This document shows, piece by piece, positions 28,683 through 37,806 of a DNA stretch of 64,000 bases. Both the position numbers and the translations under genes were made by a program. The notes under the pieces are model-generated. The model saw only the letters and a program-made list of their open reading frames with translations. It searched no databases and was not told the DNA's origin. Positions within the stretch are counted from its first letter, which is position 1; each line of letters starts with the position of its first letter. Source of the DNA: Acidobacteriota bacterium (lineage in GTDB: Bacteria > Acidobacteriota > Terriglobia > Terriglobales > Acidobacteriaceae); NCBI GenBank assembly GCA_021803035.1, contig JAJZME010000065.1, positions 1 to 64,000 on the forward strand, written 5' to 3'.

Positions 28683-29795
28683 TTACAAGGTGCGCTTGAA
28701 CAGCGGCGTTGCCAGCAAGAGCGTGCCGACGCCGAAGGCTGCGAGGAAGAGCAGGTCGCGATAGATGGCGCCGAAGCCGCCGCTCTTGAGGAGCACTTCC
28801 TTCAGGCTGCGGATGGCGTAGGTAAAGGGATCGACTATGGCAATAGCGCGGAGCCACTTGGGAAACGCGGCGATGGGATAAATGGCGCCCGACGGGAAGA
28901 ACAGCAGCGTGTTAAGAACGCCGAACATGGCGCGTGGCACCAGCGGGTCTTCGACGCGCACCATCATCAGAAACATCATTCCATTGAAGGCGATGGACGT
29001 GGCCACGAGGATGCAGAGCAGCTCCAGGTCCAGGATGGGATGGAAGATGACGCCGAGGCCGGCCAGGAGCGAGCCGATGACGGTGAGCGAAATGCCGGCG
29101 AGCACGGCCTTGATGGCGCCGGCGATATTCATTCCCATCACCAGTTCGAGGCCGGTGATGGGCGTGACCAGGTAGCCTTCGTGCACGCCGCGCGCCTTGT
29201 CATCGATGTAGAGCATGCCGCCGCCGATCATGACCGAGACATACATGGCCAGTGCGACGGAGCCGGCGAGGAGGAACTTCATGTAGGCGATGTAGGGATA
29301 AAGCTCTACGACCTCGAGTGCGATGCTGTTGGAGATGCGCGGCGGCAGGACCGGGGCATTGAGGGCGGCGACCACCGACTGCATGGTGCTTTCAATGGCG
29401 CTGGACATGAATTGATCGGAGTTATCGACGACGAGGCCCAGTTGGGGGTCATCCTGCGAGAGAACACGCTGCGAGTAGGATGCGGGAATGATGATGGCCG
29501 CATCGAGCTTGCCGGACTGCACGGCTTTGCGTGCCGCCCGCTCGTTGAGATAGGGGATGGCCGTAAAGGTCCTTTCGTTGGCTTCGACGGCGTCGATGTC
29601 TTCGAGGACCTTGACCGCCTGCGGCCCATGATCGTAATCGACCACGCCGACGCGGGCATTCTTGATCTTGCCGCCGAAGGCATTGCCCAAGACGACCAAT
29701 TGCACCAGGGGCAGCATCATAGACATGATCATGAGCACGGGCGAGCGGAAGAACTTGCGCATCTCGCGCTCGACGATGGCCAGCATCCTGTTCAT
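28683..29795 (-). CDS. ABC-2 type transporter permease
   Basis: This 370-residue protein has one N-terminal membrane segment (residues about 20-40), a large external domain (about 40-180), and five or so C-terminal membrane helices (for example PYIAYMKFLLAGSVALAMYV, then VTPITGLELVMGMNIAG). This is the ABC2_membrane_3 form found in YbhS/YbhR-type multidrug exporters. Its ATG overlaps the stop of the ATPase gene (TAATG), so the two are coupled. Only one permease gene is present, so it probably acts as a homodimer. The substrate is unknown. Confidence 0.87.
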   Translation of the reverse strand: MNRMLAIVEREMRKFFRSPVLMIMSMMLPLVQLVVLGNAFGGKIKNARVGVVDYDHGPQAVKVLEDIDAVEANERTFTAIPYLNERAARKAVQSGKLDAAIIIPASYSQRVLSQDDPQLGLVVDNSDQFMSSAIESTMQSVVAALNAPVLPPRISNSIALEVVELYPYIAYMKFLLAGSVALAMYVSVMIGGGMLYIDDKARGVHEGYLVTPITGLELVMGMNIAGAIKAVLAGISLTVIGSLLAGLGVIFHPILDLELLCILVATSIAFNGMMFLMMVRVEDPLVPRAMFGVLNTLLFFPSGAIYPIAAFPKWLRAIAIVDPFTYAIRSLKEVLLKSGGFGAIYRDLLFLAAFGVGTLLLATPLFKRTL

Positions 29796-30832
29796 TAGTT
29801 GGACCCTCCGCGCGGCATCATGGCCCAGGAAGCCAATGCGGGTTTCACCTGCTCGTCGCGGAGCTGGCGGCCCGTGTAGTGAACAAAGACGTCGTCGAGC
29901 GTGGTGTTTTGCACGCTGAGGGAAGTGATGGCTTCGCCCATTTGCGCCGCCATGGTCACCAGCTCCATGGTGGTTTGCGAGCCGGAGGAGGTGACGACGC
30001 GATAGAAGCCCGCGCTCTCCGGCTGCACACTGGTGACGCCCGCAAGCTGCTCCAGGCGCGCTTTCCACTCTTCCGCTTCGCGGGCGAACTCGACTTCAAT
30101 CACGTTGGCGCCGGCTACGCTGTTTTTCAGCTCGACGGGCGTGCCAAGGGCCACCAGATGGCCGTGATCGACGATGGCGATGCGGTCGCAGAGCTTGTCG
30201 GCCTCTTCCATGTAGTGGGTGGTGAGCAGCATGGTGAGGTTGCGCGTGGCTTTGAGGTTGTTGAGCATCTCCCAGACGGCGATGCGGGAGACGGGATCGA
30301 GGCCGGTGGTGGGCTCGTCGAGGAAGAAGATGCGGGGATCGTGCACGAGGCCGCGCGCGATCTCAAGCCTGCGGCGCATGCCGCCGGAGAGGGTTTTGGT
30401 CTGCGCGCCGCGCCATTTGAGGAGGTCGACGGCTTCGAGCACCTCGGCGATGTTCTTTTCGCGCTGGCCGCGCGGCACGCTGTAAAGCTTGGCGTAGATG
30501 AGCAGGTTCTCTTCCACCGTGAGGTCTGGGTCGCTGGTAAGCGCCTGGGGAATGACGCCGATTTGCCGCCTCACGGCGTCGGGATCCTTACTGACATCGC
30601 AGCCCGCCACGATGGCTTTTCCAGCGGTGACGGGAATGAGCGTGGTCATCATGCGGATGAGGGTGCTCTTGCCGGCCCCGTTGGGACCGAGCAGGCCGAA
30701 GATCTCGCCCTCGGCAACGCTGAAGTTGACGCCCTTGACGGCCTCAAAATCGCCGTAGCGCTTGACGATGTTTTCCACCGCCATGGCCACGGGCTGTTGC
30801 GGCATGGCGCCGTTGATGGCAGGCCCGCTCAT
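29795..30832 (-). CDS. ABC transporter ATP-binding protein (drug-export type)
   Basis: This 345-residue protein has a single ABC ATPase domain over about residues 17-240: Walker A GPNGAGKST, Q-loop PQA, signature LSGGMRRRLE, Walker B FFLDEPTTGLD and the switch TTHYMEEAD. A C-terminal domain of about 90 residues resembles those of DrrA-type exporters. The E. coli relative YbhF has two ATPase domains; this protein has one. Its ATG overlaps the stop of the membrane-fusion gene upstream by 4 bp (ATGA). Confidence 0.9.
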   Translation of the reverse strand: MSGPAINGAMPQQPVAMAVENIVKRYGDFEAVKGVNFSVAEGEIFGLLGPNGAGKSTLIRMMTTLIPVTAGKAIVAGCDVSKDPDAVRRQIGVIPQALTSDPDLTVEENLLIYAKLYSVPRGQREKNIAEVLEAVDLLKWRGAQTKTLSGGMRRRLEIARGLVHDPRIFFLDEPTTGLDPVSRIAVWEMLNNLKATRNLTMLLTTHYMEEADKLCDRIAIVDHGHLVALGTPVELKNSVAGANVIEVEFAREAEEWKARLEQLAGVTSVQPESAGFYRVVTSSGSQTTMELVTMAAQMGEAITSLSVQNTTLDDVFVHYTGRQLRDEQVKPALASWAMMPRGGSN

Positions 30833-31893
30833 TTTTTCACCAGCCAGCTTCTGGGGACGTAGATTTCGGCGGTCATGCCGGGCACGAATTCTTCGCCGGG
30901 GTTGGGGATGAGGAGCTTGAACTGTACGGTGCGGATGTCGCGCTTGCGGCGGCTGACATCGCGCTGCGTGGCGAAATCCGCCTCGGTGCGCTTGGCGATG
31001 ACGGTGCCGTAGACGGTGGCGCCGCTGGGCATGACGACGCGCAGCTTGTCACCGAGCCTGACGGCGTCGGCATCGGTTTCGGGCACGGGCGCGTAGACCC
31101 AGGTTTGCTTCAGATCCATGATGGTGACGATGGGCGTGCCCGCGCTGACGACTTCGCCCCGGCGGGCGGCCCACTCGTTTACCACGCCGGTGTCGGGAGC
31201 GTAGATGCGGGCGTAGCTTTCATTTACTTTGGCTTCGTGCACCAGTGCAAGGGCGTTGTTCAGGTCGGCGCGGGACTGATTGACGGTTCGCTCTGAAACC
31301 GTAGTGAGGATTTGATGCGCGCGGGCCTGTTTGAGCGAAGCTTGCGCGGCGTTGAGGTTGCTTTGCGCGGCTCTGACAGCGGCCTGGTCGGCCTGGAGAC
31401 TGGCGATGGCTTCGTCCTTGGCTTCGATGCTCATGATGCCCATGTTGGCGAGCGCGACGGTGCGCGTCGAGGAGGCGCGCTGGTAGGCCAACTCCGCCCT
31501 GGCCTGCGCCAGGGTGGCCTTGGCTGCCCTGACCTGCGCTTGAGAGGCCAAGGTTGCGCTGCCGGTTTCGCCACGGTTCTGGCGGACGGTCGCTTCGGCC
31601 TGGCTGAGCTTCCATGCGTCGCCGGCGGCTGTGGCCTGGGCCGCTTTGAGAGCTGCCTGCAGGTCGCGGCTCTCGATGACGGCGATCAGTTCGCCCTTGG
31701 TCACCTTTTGGCCTTCGGTGACGGTAAGCGTCTGGATGCGGCCGGGAATTTTGGAGCTGACGACGATTTCGTTGGCGTCCACGGTGCCGATCAGTTTCAG
31801 AGCCTTGTTGGACGGCACAGTGAGGAAATAGAAGGTCAAGGAGCCGACCGTCAGAAGCGCGAGGATGAGGAAGACCCGGTTGCGCGCGTTCAC
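30829..31893 (-). CDS. HlyD-type membrane-fusion protein
   Basis: This 354-residue protein has an N-terminal membrane anchor (VFLILALLTVGSLTFYFL), then a biotinyl/lipoyl-like half-motif (IVVSSKIPGRIQTLTVTEG). A long alpha-helical hairpin covers about 75-225, rich in Ala/Gln. The returning lipoyl half follows (YARIYAPDTGVVNEW), then a beta-barrel. It links the inner-membrane exporter to an outer-membrane channel; no TolC gene is in the window. It overlaps the TetR gene stop by 4 bp, so the four genes form one tight operon. Confidence 0.9.
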   Translation of the reverse strand: MNARNRVFLILALLTVGSLTFYFLTVPSNKALKLIGTVDANEIVVSSKIPGRIQTLTVTEGQKVTKGELIAVIESRDLQAALKAAQATAAGDAWKLSQAEATVRQNRGETGSATLASQAQVRAAKATLAQARAELAYQRASSTRTVALANMGIMSIEAKDEAIASLQADQAAVRAAQSNLNAAQASLKQARAHQILTTVSERTVNQSRADLNNALALVHEAKVNESYARIYAPDTGVVNEWAARRGEVVSAGTPIVTIMDLKQTWVYAPVPETDADAVRLGDKLRVVMPSGATVYGTVIAKRTEADFATQRDVSRRKRDIRTVQFKLLIPNPGEEFVPGMTAEIYVPRSWLVKK

Positions 31894-32645
31894 TTCTGTT
31901 TCACCTCGATTCCGTTGAGTTCCGCAGGCTTGATTGCCTCGCTGCGAGGCATGGGCGAATCGGCCAGTACGCGGGCCGCCAGCTCCGCGCCGCGGCGCCG
32001 GTCAATGAAGATCGCCTGGCCGAGAAACTCGACGAGCGCGATTCTCCGCTTGAGCAACTCCTTCTGCTCGAAGGGCTCGAAGGGGATCACCAGACGCCAG
32101 ACGGGTGCGCTGAGGAAGTAAAAGACGTTGGCGCCAAGAGCGGCCAGCGGAAACTGCATCCAGTCAACGTCGATGAGCTCACCCGAGGCGATGCCTTCGC
32201 GGACGATCGATCGAAACATTTCGTGGAGCGGGGCAAAAACCCGCTTCACCAGCACCGGCAGCGCGCCTTCCTGGCCCTGGTGCAGGCGCATCATCTCCTG
32301 CTGCATCAGGCTCTGGAACTCGCGCTGGGTGAGGATGCGGTCAAAGTGCTCCAGGGCCGCGCGCAGGAGGCGCTCGCCGGGGCTAGCGTCGCGCAGCAAG
32401 ACGGCCATGGAGCGGTCGCGGACGCGGCCGGCGGCCATTTCAAGCGCGGCGAGGTAGAGCTTCTCTTTACTCTCGAAGTGATAGTAAAGCAGGGCTTTAT
32501 TGACGCCAGCGGCGGAAGCGATCTGCTCGGTGCGGGCCCCGGCGAGACCGTTGGCGCTGAACTCGTGGAGGGCAGCGTCGAGAATGCGGGCGCGCGTCTC
32601 AGCGGAGCGGTCCGGCGAAGCATCATTGGGGACTTGGGCGGGCAT
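31890..32645 (-). CDS. TetR/AcrR-family regulator of the efflux operon (CecR-like)
   Basis: This 251-residue protein has an N-terminal helix-turn-helix (TRARILDAALHEFSANGLAG, TEQIASAAGVNKALLYYHF, about residues 17-62) and a helical ligand-binding C-terminus. Its position as first gene of a regulator-MFP-ATPase-permease operon parallels E. coli cecR-ybhGFSR. A 6-2-6 palindrome lies five bases upstream of its ATG and is the probable autoregulatory site. The inducer is unknown. Confidence 0.88.
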   Translation of the reverse strand: MPAQVPNDASPDRSAETRARILDAALHEFSANGLAGARTEQIASAAGVNKALLYYHFESKEKLYLAALEMAAGRVRDRSMAVLLRDASPGERLLRAALEHFDRILTQREFQSLMQQEMMRLHQGQEGALPVLVKRVFAPLHEMFRSIVREGIASGELIDVDWMQFPLAALGANVFYFLSAPVWRLVIPFEPFEQKELLKRRIALVEFLGQAIFIDRRRGAELAARVLADSPMPRSEAIKPAELNGIEVKQK

Positions 32646-32650
32646 AATTA

Positions 32651-32664
32651 ACTAACCAGTTAGT
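32651..32664. promoter_or_regulatory. Palindromic operator, probable TetR-family site
   Basis: ACTAAC-CA-GTTAGT is a perfect 6-bp inverted repeat around a 2-bp centre. It extends by further complementary T/A pairs outside one mismatch. It lies immediately upstream of the TetR-family start codon in an AT-rich patch, where a bound repressor would block transcription or initiation. The assignment is by position and symmetry. Confidence 0.7.
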
Positions 32665-32731
32665 AAAATACATTAGCGAAGCGCTGGGTGGCAACTATTG
32701 CGGGCGAAATTTGCATCGGAGCGGCGAACGA

Positions 32732-33595
32732 TTAGACCGCATCAAGCAGGGCGACGATCATGCGATTGAGCGGCGTGGGGATACCATGCTTTTCGCCCTT
32801 GCGCACGATGACGCCGTTGCGCGCATCGGTTTCCATGCGTCGTCCGGCGCGGCGGTCGGCGAGCAGGGAATTGACGGAATCGGGGGGCAGACGCCGGTAG
32901 TGATCGAGCACCCGCTGGCCGATGGCATCGTCGAGTCGCGCACCTTCAGCACGTCCGACGGCCGCGCATTCTTCGACGATGGCCAGAGCCACGCGGCTCA
33001 TGGCATCGCCCCAGAGCACGCTGGTGGGCTTTTGCGCCAGCGCGCACAGCGCGCCGGTGGAATTGATGCAGAGCTTGGACCATGCGGCGGTTGTCATGTC
33101 CGGGGTCAGACGAATGGCAACGGGACTGCCGGTGAAGAGCGCGGCGAATGCGCATCCCAGCGCGCTGTCTTCAATCTGCATGGTTGCGGCGCCGCGCACG
33201 CGCACATTGCCATCAGCGGTGCGTTCCACGGGGCACTCGATGATGACGGGCAGCAGGCGGCCGGCGGAAATATGGCGGGAGAACCGCTCGCGGTGCTCCA
33301 CGCCGTTTTGCACCACGGCCACCGGCGCGCCGGTGGCGCCCAGTGCGGGAAACCAGCGGGCGGCGCCCTCGGCGTCATAGGTTTTTGTGGCAACGATGAT
33401 CCAATCGACAGGGCCGGCCTGTTCTGGTTGGGTTGCATTGCGTGCCTGCACACGGATCACGGCGTCAGGGGAGTTGACGGTGAGCTGCTGCAGCGGCCGC
33501 CTGGTACAGAGGATCAGTTCATGGCCACCTGCAGTTTCCAGCATGGCGGCCAAGGCGCCGCCGATGGCTCCTACACCCACTACTGCGATGCGCAT
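32732..33595 (-). CDS. panE: 2-dehydropantoate 2-reductase (ketopantoate reductase)
   Basis: This 287-residue protein begins with an NADPH-binding Rossmann motif (MRIAVVGVGAIGGALA). It shows ATKTYDAE and VVQNGVEH at the nucleotide domain end, and the Lys in WSKLCINS with the Asn/Ser/Glu pattern of the helical domain. The enzyme reduces ketopantoate to pantoate for CoA synthesis. I chose the ATG at 33595, the first residue of the Rossmann strand, with GGAGG about 12 nt upstream. Some family members act on other alpha-keto acids. Confidence 0.85.
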   Translation of the reverse strand: MRIAVVGVGAIGGALAAMLETAGGHELILCTRRPLQQLTVNSPDAVIRVQARNATQPEQAGPVDWIIVATKTYDAEGAARWFPALGATGAPVAVVQNGVEHRERFSRHISAGRLLPVIIECPVERTADGNVRVRGAATMQIEDSALGCAFAALFTGSPVAIRLTPDMTTAAWSKLCINSTGALCALAQKPTSVLWGDAMSRVALAIVEECAAVGRAEGARLDDAIGQRVLDHYRRLPPDSVNSLLADRRAGRRMETDARNGVIVRKGEKHGIPTPLNRMIVALLDAV

Positions 33596-33842
33596 CTCTT
33601 TCTTTTTCCTCCCGGGGAGCTTTCTATTCCACCCTACATCTTTGGCTTGCAAGCGCGCGTGCGCTGGCGGTTCTCACATGACGAGATCGTCACGCAATCC
33701 ATTGATAACGTTGAGGAACGGTTAACGTCAATTCATACAGTGAGCAAGAGGCGCATGAGCGCGCTCAAGCGTTGGGTTGTGCCTGGTTCCCCGACTTGCA
33801 TCGAACCACCAGATCTATGCGGCAGGCATCCCAGGAGATAGC

Positions 33843-35150
33843 ATGTCTTTTCGCGTTTGTGCCGTAGCAATACCCCGGCCCAGCTTTGTTCGACCTTTTT
33901 TTTCATCAACAAACCGCTCGAGTTTCAGATTGAGTCCGGAATTTCGCAGTCCTTCCTGGAAGGCTGGCGCATTTGTGTGCCTGGGACTTCTGGCGCTGGC
34001 CGGCGGGCTGACGCGGAGCGCCAGCGCGCAGTTGGCGCCCGTGAATACGACCGCGGCTACCAGCGCGCCGGGTCCGGCTTCGAGCGCCAGCAGCGCAGTC
34101 GCAGGGGCTAGCGCGCCGAAGCCAAACGCAGGGGCAGCAGGCGTGGGTGGCGTAACCGGAGCCGCGAATGCGAGCGATCCCGCGCAGCAGGTGAGGAAGC
34201 GGAGACCGCGGGGCGCATTCTACGGCACTGTTGTTGACAGCAATGGAGCCGAACTTGCCGGGGCGAACGTGGCGCTGTCGGGTCCGGTGACGGACACTTC
34301 CACATCCAACTCCAACGGCGAGTTCTCCTTCATGCATCTGCCGGCCGGCACGTACAATATCACGGTCACCGGGCTGGGCATGAACCCGTCGCATATGCGG
34401 GACATTACGCTGCGCCCGGGCGGCGTTCGGTTCCTAGCTCCCATCATGCTGTCGGTTGCCGCCGCAAGCACCAGCGTGCAGGTGTTTGCCAACCCGGAAG
34501 AACTGGCGCAGGAACAGCTTGACCTGCAGTTGAAACAGCGCGTTCTGGGATTTCTGCCGAATTATTACAGCAGTTATGACTGGAACGCGGTGCACCTGTG
34601 GCCGAAGCAGAAATTCGAGATGGGATACCGGTCGGAGATCGATCCGGTAACCCTGTTCATTATTGGCGCGGAAGCGGGCATCGAACAGGGTTACGATCGC
34701 TTTCCCTCTTTTGGACAAGGGGTAGAAGGCTACGCGAAGCGCTACGGCTCCGCATATGCCACGGACTTTACCGGCACGATGATCGCCGACGTTTCGCTGC
34801 CGATCATCTTTCATCAGGATCCGCGTTACTTCTACTCCGGGAAGGGCAGTTTTGGTTCGCGGGCTGTGTACGCCGTCTCGCGCACGCTGATTTGCCGGAA
34901 CGACAACCGCAAATGGCGGTTTGATTACTCGCGGGTCATAGGCGACTTTGCCGCCGGGGGAATCTCAAATTTTTATTACCCGGCAAGCGACCGCGGCGTG
35001 TCACTGGCACTCACCAATGGCGCGATCGATCTGGCCGCCAATGCGGCCACGAACCTGCTACGGGAGTTTGTCCTGCCCGGACTGACGCCACGCGCGCCTG
35101 CCAGCGTGAAGAAGGGTTCGATTCATCTCCATGTGCCCCATCTGTTCTGA
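33843..35150 (+). CDS. Exported protein with carboxypeptidase-regulatory-like domain and acidobacterial C-terminal domain
   Basis: This 435-residue protein has an N-terminal hydrophobic signal (AFVCLGLLALAGGL) and an Ala/Ser/Pro-rich linker. A CarboxypepD_reg-like domain follows (FYGTVVDSNGAELAGANVAL to about residue 215). The C-terminal region of about 200 residues is rich in aromatics and contains GYAKRYGSAYA, LPIIFHQDPRYFYSGKG and SNFYYPASDRG. I associate that region with acidobacterial exported proteins of unknown role. AGGAGA lies upstream of the chosen ATG. It is divergent from panE. Confidence 0.75.
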   Translation: MSFRVCAVAIPRPSFVRPFFSSTNRSSFRLSPEFRSPSWKAGAFVCLGLLALAGGLTRSASAQLAPVNTTAATSAPGPASSASSAVAGASAPKPNAGAAGVGGVTGAANASDPAQQVRKRRPRGAFYGTVVDSNGAELAGANVALSGPVTDTSTSNSNGEFSFMHLPAGTYNITVTGLGMNPSHMRDITLRPGGVRFLAPIMLSVAAASTSVQVFANPEELAQEQLDLQLKQRVLGFLPNYYSSYDWNAVHLWPKQKFEMGYRSEIDPVTLFIIGAEAGIEQGYDRFPSFGQGVEGYAKRYGSAYATDFTGTMIADVSLPIIFHQDPRYFYSGKGSFGSRAVYAVSRTLICRNDNRKWRFDYSRVIGDFAAGGISNFYYPASDRGVSLALTNGAIDLAANAATNLLREFVLPGLTPRAPASVKKGSIHLHVPHLF

Positions 35151-35272
35151 CAAGGCAAGTGCAACTTTGCACCATGGGGAATCCTTTGGCGGGCAGGAGC
35201 GGCCACCTTTCTTAATTGAGTTCCGCATCCTACAATAGAAACCTGAAGCTCACAGACCGAGGACCCTCTGCC

Positions 35273-35455
35273 ATGCCGCTTTCCGGAGAAGCAATCCGCC
35301 TTATGAATTACATCGATGATGTTGCCGTAACACTGCGACGCGTGCTGGCCGCGGTGCCGTCTCTTTCCATCGAGGAACGGGCGCGCGTGGCAGAACACCT
35401 GCAGCAGGCCCATCCCAGCGCGGCGGATGTTCTGAACGCCCTGGCTGGCAAGTAA
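35273..35455 (+). CDS. Small hypothetical helical protein
   Basis: This 60-residue protein (MPLSGEAIRLMNYIDDVAVT and so on) is predicted helical and slightly acidic, with no membrane segment or cysteine. I recognise no family. A GAGGA sequence is about 12 nt before the ATG. Its stop is 7 bp before the next gene, so the two are probably co-transcribed. Confidence 0.55.
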   Translation: MPLSGEAIRLMNYIDDVAVTLRRVLAAVPSLSIEERARVAEHLQQAHPSAADVLNALAGK

Positions 35456-35462
35456 GGCTCCG

Positions 35463-36011
35463 TTGACATTGACCGTAGCCATTATCGGAGCCGGACCGCT
35501 CGGGCGCCGGTTAGCCCTGGAGGCCGCCCGCGCCGGGTATCGTGTGTTCCTTGAAGACGTGATGCCTTCCAATCTGGAGCACGCCCGCGAGGCCATACGG
35601 CGCGAACTGAACGCGGAAACACTGAGCCGCGAATCGGGCGCGCGCATTGGCTTTGTTTCCACGGTTGAGGACGCAGTCCGCGAAGCCGACCTGGCGATCG
35701 ACTGTGTTCCGGACGAGCTTGAATCCAAGCTGGAGATCCTCTGGCTTCTGGACCGCATGGCGCCGCCGCACACCGTCTTCGCCACGCCGAGCACCAGCCT
35801 TTCGATCACCGACCTGGGCTCCTGCACATATCGCCCTGAAAGATGCATCGCCATTGCGGCCGCACCCACGGCGCTTGCGGATCTGGCTTCAAAGCCGGGC
35901 TCGGAGATCGTGCTAAGCGCGGCTGCCGCCACGACCGCGGAGACGGCGGCTCTGGTCGAGGAATTCTGGCGGCGTCTTGGGTTCACTGCGACAATTGAGC
36001 GCACGAATTGA
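35463..36011 (+). CDS. 3-hydroxyacyl-CoA dehydrogenase NAD-binding domain protein (lacks C-terminal domain)
   Basis: This 182-residue protein begins at TTG and contains only the Rossmann domain: VAIIGAGPLGRRLALEAARA, then IDCVPDELESKLEI and FATPSTSLSITDL. Full enzymes are about 285 residues and carry a C-terminal 3HCDH domain for substrate and dimer contacts, which is missing. The Ser/His/Asn catalytic set is incomplete (the His of the usual HxFNP motif is replaced in AIAAAPTALAD). It may be non-catalytic or have a different role. There is no frameshift evidence nearby. Confidence 0.75.
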   Translation: MTLTVAIIGAGPLGRRLALEAARAGYRVFLEDVMPSNLEHAREAIRRELNAETLSRESGARIGFVSTVEDAVREADLAIDCVPDELESKLEILWLLDRMAPPHTVFATPSTSLSITDLGSCTYRPERCIAIAAAPTALADLASKPGSEIVLSAAAATTAETAALVEEFWRRLGFTATIERTN

Positions 36012-36029
36012 GCCCGGCCGAGCGGCGGA

Positions 36030-37805
36030 TTATTCGCCGGCAAAGTCGCGATATCGCTCCAGCACATCGTGCTCCGTGATGATGCCTTCCAGCTTGTTGA
36101 AATCGGCGCGGCTCACGACGGGCACCAGCGGCCAGCGGTCCACGTAGCGCAGGGCGATATCGAGGGGCTGATCGGGATGCACAACGGGGACCTGGCGCTC
36201 GGCGAACAACTCGTCTGTGTTGAGGCCGTCCCGGTCGCTTTGGATGATGGACCGAAGCTCGTCGCGGGTCAGGCTGCTCCAGCCATTGGGACGGAGGCGC
36301 ACGAGCATGACCTCCGGCATTTCGCTTTTGGCAAATTGGGTGCCCCATTTTGCCAGGTCGTCGGCATCGATGACAGGTGTCCTGGGCGGCTGCATCGCGT
36401 CCTCTACGCGCAGGATGCTTTCCTCGCGCTGTTCTTCCATGGAAGGCAATTCGAGTCCGTCCTGGCGGGTGAGCATGTCGAAGATTGCCACCGGCTGCAG
36501 AGCGCGCGAAATGACGTAGGCGAAGGTGTTGGCCACGATGACGGGAAGAATGATGGAATAGTTGCCGCTGACTTCGAGGACCATGAATACCGAGGTCATG
36601 GGAACGCGCAGGAAACCGGCGAAGAGCACGCCTATACCCACCAAGGCATAGGTGCCCGGCGACCAGGCCAGATGCGGGAACAGTGCGTGTTGCGCTCCGC
36701 CCACAGCCGCGCCGAACATGGCGCCGATGAACATGACGGGAGCAAACATGCCGCCCGGTGTTCCACTGACAAAGGAAAGCATGGTGGCGACAATTTTTAC
36801 GACGGCAAGGATGGCCAGGAACTGCCAGGTGAACTGCCCGTGCATGGCCTGGTCGATGTACTCATAGCCGGCGCCCATCACCTGGGGTGCGCCGAGCGCC
36901 GCGACGCAGCCGATGATCAGGCCGGCCAATGCGGGCTGAAAGTACTGCGTCCACCGCGGCAAGGCCCGGCAGCGCGGGCGCAAATAGCCAATGCCGCTTG
37001 ACAGCGCTACCGAGGCGAATCCGCCGATGATGCCCAGGATGCTGTAGGCGAGCAACTCCGTGGGTTGCTGCATCCGGACGGTGGGAATGCGGAAGAGCGA
37101 CTCGGAGCCCATGAACCAGCGCAGGACAACCACGCTCGACACGGAAGCCAGCACGACCGAGCCCAGGATGCCGGCGGTCCAGCGGCCGATTACTTCCTCA
37201 ATGACAAACAGGACAGCGGAGATGGGGGCGTTGAATGCGGCCGCAAGTCCGGCTGCGGCGCCCACCGGGGCGATGAGCCGCATGCGTTCGCGGGAAAGGC
37301 GCAGACGCCTTCCCAGCGCAGAGGCCAGCGCGGCGCCGATTTGCAGCGAAGGATCTTCAGGTCCGAGCGACTGACCGGAACCGATGGCCAGGGCCGCAGT
37401 GATAAATTTGCCCACGGCGGTCCGGATGGGGATGTATCCGTTGTAGATAAAGAGAGCTGCCTTGGTCTGATTCACTCCGCTGCCGCGCGCCAGCGGAAAG
37501 ACGTGAATGACGAGGAGGGCAATGATCAGGCCGACAATGGTTGGAGCCAGCAAGAGCCGCCACGGAGAGAGCTGCGCACCTGTTCCCAGCACATAAATGC
37601 GGCACCAGTCGATGGCATATCGAAAGCAAACGACGGAAAGTCCGGAAAAGATCCCGATGAAGACGCTTAATACCAGGAAGAATCTGTCTTCGCGAAAGAA
37701 CGAACCCAAAAAAGACCCGGCGCCGTGGCCGGCTTCCTGCTCATCATGCTCAGCCAGGCCGTCTTCCATCAATGCTCCGGAATGGGGATTGGATATTGGC
37801 TCCAC
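36030..37805 (-). CDS. ClC-type chloride channel/antiporter with C-terminal CBS pair
   Basis: This 591-residue protein has about ten to twelve membrane segments (residues about 40-440) and a cytoplasmic CBS region to the end (VEDAMQPPRTPVIDADDLAK; VPVVHPDQPLDIALRYVD). The ion-pathway motifs are variant. GSGIP is replaced by GSGVN (about 108) and GREGP by GPEDP, which keeps the gating Glu; GGMFAP is intact. Conduction of anions is likely, but selectivity cannot be read. It starts at GTG, with GAGGGG upstream, one base after the TPR gene stop, so the two are coupled. Confidence 0.88.
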   Translation of the reverse strand: MEPISNPHSGALMEDGLAEHDEQEAGHGAGSFLGSFFREDRFFLVLSVFIGIFSGLSVVCFRYAIDWCRIYVLGTGAQLSPWRLLLAPTIVGLIIALLVIHVFPLARGSGVNQTKAALFIYNGYIPIRTAVGKFITAALAIGSGQSLGPEDPSLQIGAALASALGRRLRLSRERMRLIAPVGAAAGLAAAFNAPISAVLFVIEEVIGRWTAGILGSVVLASVSSVVVLRWFMGSESLFRIPTVRMQQPTELLAYSILGIIGGFASVALSSGIGYLRPRCRALPRWTQYFQPALAGLIIGCVAALGAPQVMGAGYEYIDQAMHGQFTWQFLAILAVVKIVATMLSFVSGTPGGMFAPVMFIGAMFGAAVGGAQHALFPHLAWSPGTYALVGIGVLFAGFLRVPMTSVFMVLEVSGNYSIILPVIVANTFAYVISRALQPVAIFDMLTRQDGLELPSMEEQREESILRVEDAMQPPRTPVIDADDLAKWGTQFAKSEMPEVMLVRLRPNGWSSLTRDELRSIIQSDRDGLNTDELFAERQVPVVHPDQPLDIALRYVDRWPLVPVVSRADFNKLEGIITEHDVLERYRDFAGE

Positions 37806-37806
37806 T

